From contig QJVU01000488.1 of the NCBI GenBank assembly GCA_003235605.1, positions 1 through 7,423 of the forward strand: a stretch of DNA of 7,423 nt, written 5' to 3'. The first letter of the stretch is position 1; every line of letters starts with the position of its first letter. A model generated the notes under the pieces. The model was not told where the DNA came from, ran no database searches, and worked only from the letters and a program-made list of their open reading frames with translations. The translations under genes and the position numbers were made by a program. Source of the DNA: Planctomycetota bacterium. GTDB lineage: Bacteria; Planctomycetota; UBA1135; UBA2386. Below are positions 6,627 through 7,423 of this stretch, piece after piece.

Positions 6627-6755
6627 CGACTCCGGTGTCTTTCCAAAGGGGGGGGTGCTGCGGTCGCCGGCCGGGCGGAGAAGTCTAGCCTGCCGTGGCA
6701 AGCACCGAACCGCAGGCTGCCGGTTTTTCCCCATCCGAAGGGTTATCCTGCAGAC
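6627..6755. promoter_or_regulatory. Divergent intergenic region expected to hold two promoters
   Basis: These 129 bp separate the divergent FAD-protein and SGNH-like genes, so promoters for both directions should lie here. I see no convincing -35/-10 pair; TATCCT shortly before the + strand start is too isolated and too close to the ATG to call. A run of eight G (6648-6655) sits 22-29 bp upstream of the FAD-protein start. The call rests on gene arrangement, not on a recognised site. Confidence 0.4.
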
Positions 6756-7423
6756 ATGGCCCCATTGCGTCGCTGGCTCGCCACCGCATTCCTCGGCGTT
6801 CTGCTGGCGCCGCTGCAGTCGGCGCAGGAGCCCCGAAACAACCAGGACAGCCGGAACGGCCGGCATCAGGCCGGGGCCGCGTCGCGGCCGACGGCGCCAG
6901 AGCCGCGGCCACCGATCCGGGTTGGGATCATTGGCGCCAGCGTCTCGGGCGGCTTCGTGGACGTCACAGACGTTGGCGCCAGTCCTCCCAACGCCTCGTT
7001 CCCCCTCAAGAAGGTGCTGCAGGCCGCTTGGCGGGACCGGGACATCCATATCCGGGACACCACGATGGGCCTCGGCACGCTCATGTTCCGACGGCCGGTC
7101 CGGTACGGCGAGCGCCAGATCGCGCTGCTGAAGCGCACGAAGCCGCAACTCGTGATCGGCGTGGACTTCATCTTCTGGTTCGGCTATGGCCCCCATGGCT
7201 TCGGCCAGACCGGCCAGCAACGGCGCTTGGACCTCCAGCAGAAGGGCCTCGCCCTCCTGGAGCAGCTCGACGCCAAGCTGCTCCTGGGAGACTACCCGGA
7301 CATGACCGGAGCCGCTGTGCGGATGCTGCCACCGCATCTCGTGCCCCGGCCGGAAACCCAGAAGAAGCTGAACGAGCGCCTCTACGCCTGGGCGAAGAAG
7401 CGTAGGGGTGTCCTGGTGTTCCC
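6756..7423 (+). CDS. Exported SGNH/GDSL-hydrolase-like protein, N-terminal part (3' end outside window)
   Basis: The frame is open from the ATG at 6756 to the window end (222 full codons), so the C-terminus is missing. Residues 1-23 look like a Sec signal peptide: basic M-A-P-L-R-R-W, hydrophobic core L-A-T-A-F-L-G-V-L-L, and a likely cut after Q-S-A. A Pro/Arg/Asn/Gln-rich linker follows (about 24-53). The core starts I-R-V-G-I-I-G-A-S-V-S-G-G (54-66), resembling block I of SGNH hydrolases with S62 as candidate nucleophile. T-T-M-G-L-G-T-L-M (102-110) could supply the block II glycine. The strand L-V-I-G-V-D-F-I-F-W (132-141) sits where block III is expected, but no G-x-N-D is seen. The block V Asp/His pair would lie beyond the window. 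Such proteins are often periplasmic esterases or acyltransferases on glycans, which would suit the divergent glycan operon. Family confidence is moderate; a non-catalytic relative is possible. Confidence 0.72.
   Translation, partial: MAPLRRWLATAFLGVLLAPLQSAQEPRNNQDSRNGRHQAGAASRPTAPEPRPPIRVGIIGASVSGGFVDVTDVGASPPNASFPLKKVLQAAWRDRDIHIRDTTMGLGTLMFRRPVRYGERQIALLKRTKPQLVIGVDFIFWFGYGPHGFGQTGQQRRLDLQQKGLALLEQLDAKLLLGDYPDMTGAAVRMLPPHLVPRPETQKKLNERLYAWAKKRRGVLVF

Noticed and set aside
6746..6751. TATCCT as a -10 box for the SGNH-like gene
   Set aside because: There is no acceptable -35 hexamer at 16-18 bp, and it lies only a few bases before the start codon.
6627..7337. A 237-residue N-terminal extension of the FAD protein
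   Set aside because: It would run across the divergent gene and place the FAD-binding motif far from the N-terminus, unlike the family. The ATG at 6626 fits.
6695..7405. A 236-residue plus-strand open frame overlapping the SGNH-like gene
   Set aside because: The competing frame from 6756 has a proper signal peptide and an SGNH-like core, while this one is rich in Arg/Ala/Pro/Gly without any pattern, as expected for an off-frame reading.

Overview
This GC-rich window carries densely packed genes with short gaps and gives no rRNA or other direct marker of its source. The style suggests a Gram-negative-type bacterium with an elaborate secretome. The first gene's C-terminal tail (the IPN...AQYF...D...ANPLGLT.TN pattern) and the large membrane-anchored PpiD-like protein resemble what I know from uncultured Planctomycetota and neighbouring phyla. 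That assignment is an inference of moderate to low confidence.

Layout. Positions 1-192 (+) hold the last 63 codons of a secreted-type protein, closed by a very strong hairpin terminator at about 217-246. A 202-bp gap with an 11-bp tandem duplication follows. Next come two co-directional + strand genes: a small Trm112-family protein (395-655), and 30 bp later a 930-residue membrane-anchored PpiD/SurA-like protein (686-3478). The large protein carries a ten-fold hexapeptide repeat and two long charged coiled coils. After a 42-bp convergent gap, three genes run on the minus strand in tight order (transcribed 6626 to 3521). They encode an FAD-dependent, UDP-galactopyranose-mutase/protoporphyrinogen-oxidase-like protein, a zinc-ribbon class I methyltransferase, and a second class I methyltransferase. 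The junctions are 5 nt and a 1-nt TGATG overlap, so this looks like one operon. Across a 129-bp divergent intergenic region, a + strand gene begins at 6756 and runs off the window. It encodes an exported SGNH/GDSL-hydrolase-like protein with a signal peptide.

How they may work together. The minus-strand trio has the composition often seen in cell-surface glycan or glycolipid clusters: a flavin sugar-mutase-like enzyme plus SAM methyltransferases. The divergent exported SGNH-like protein could add or remove an acyl group on the same polymer. The + strand pair fits general housekeeping: a Trm112-type activator or chaperone, and an envelope folding factor. No mobile element, CRISPR array, tRNA or rRNA was seen. 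The most unusual items are the remodelled PpiD-like protein and the compact mutase/methyltransferase operon. I do not see strong evidence for a wholly new system.
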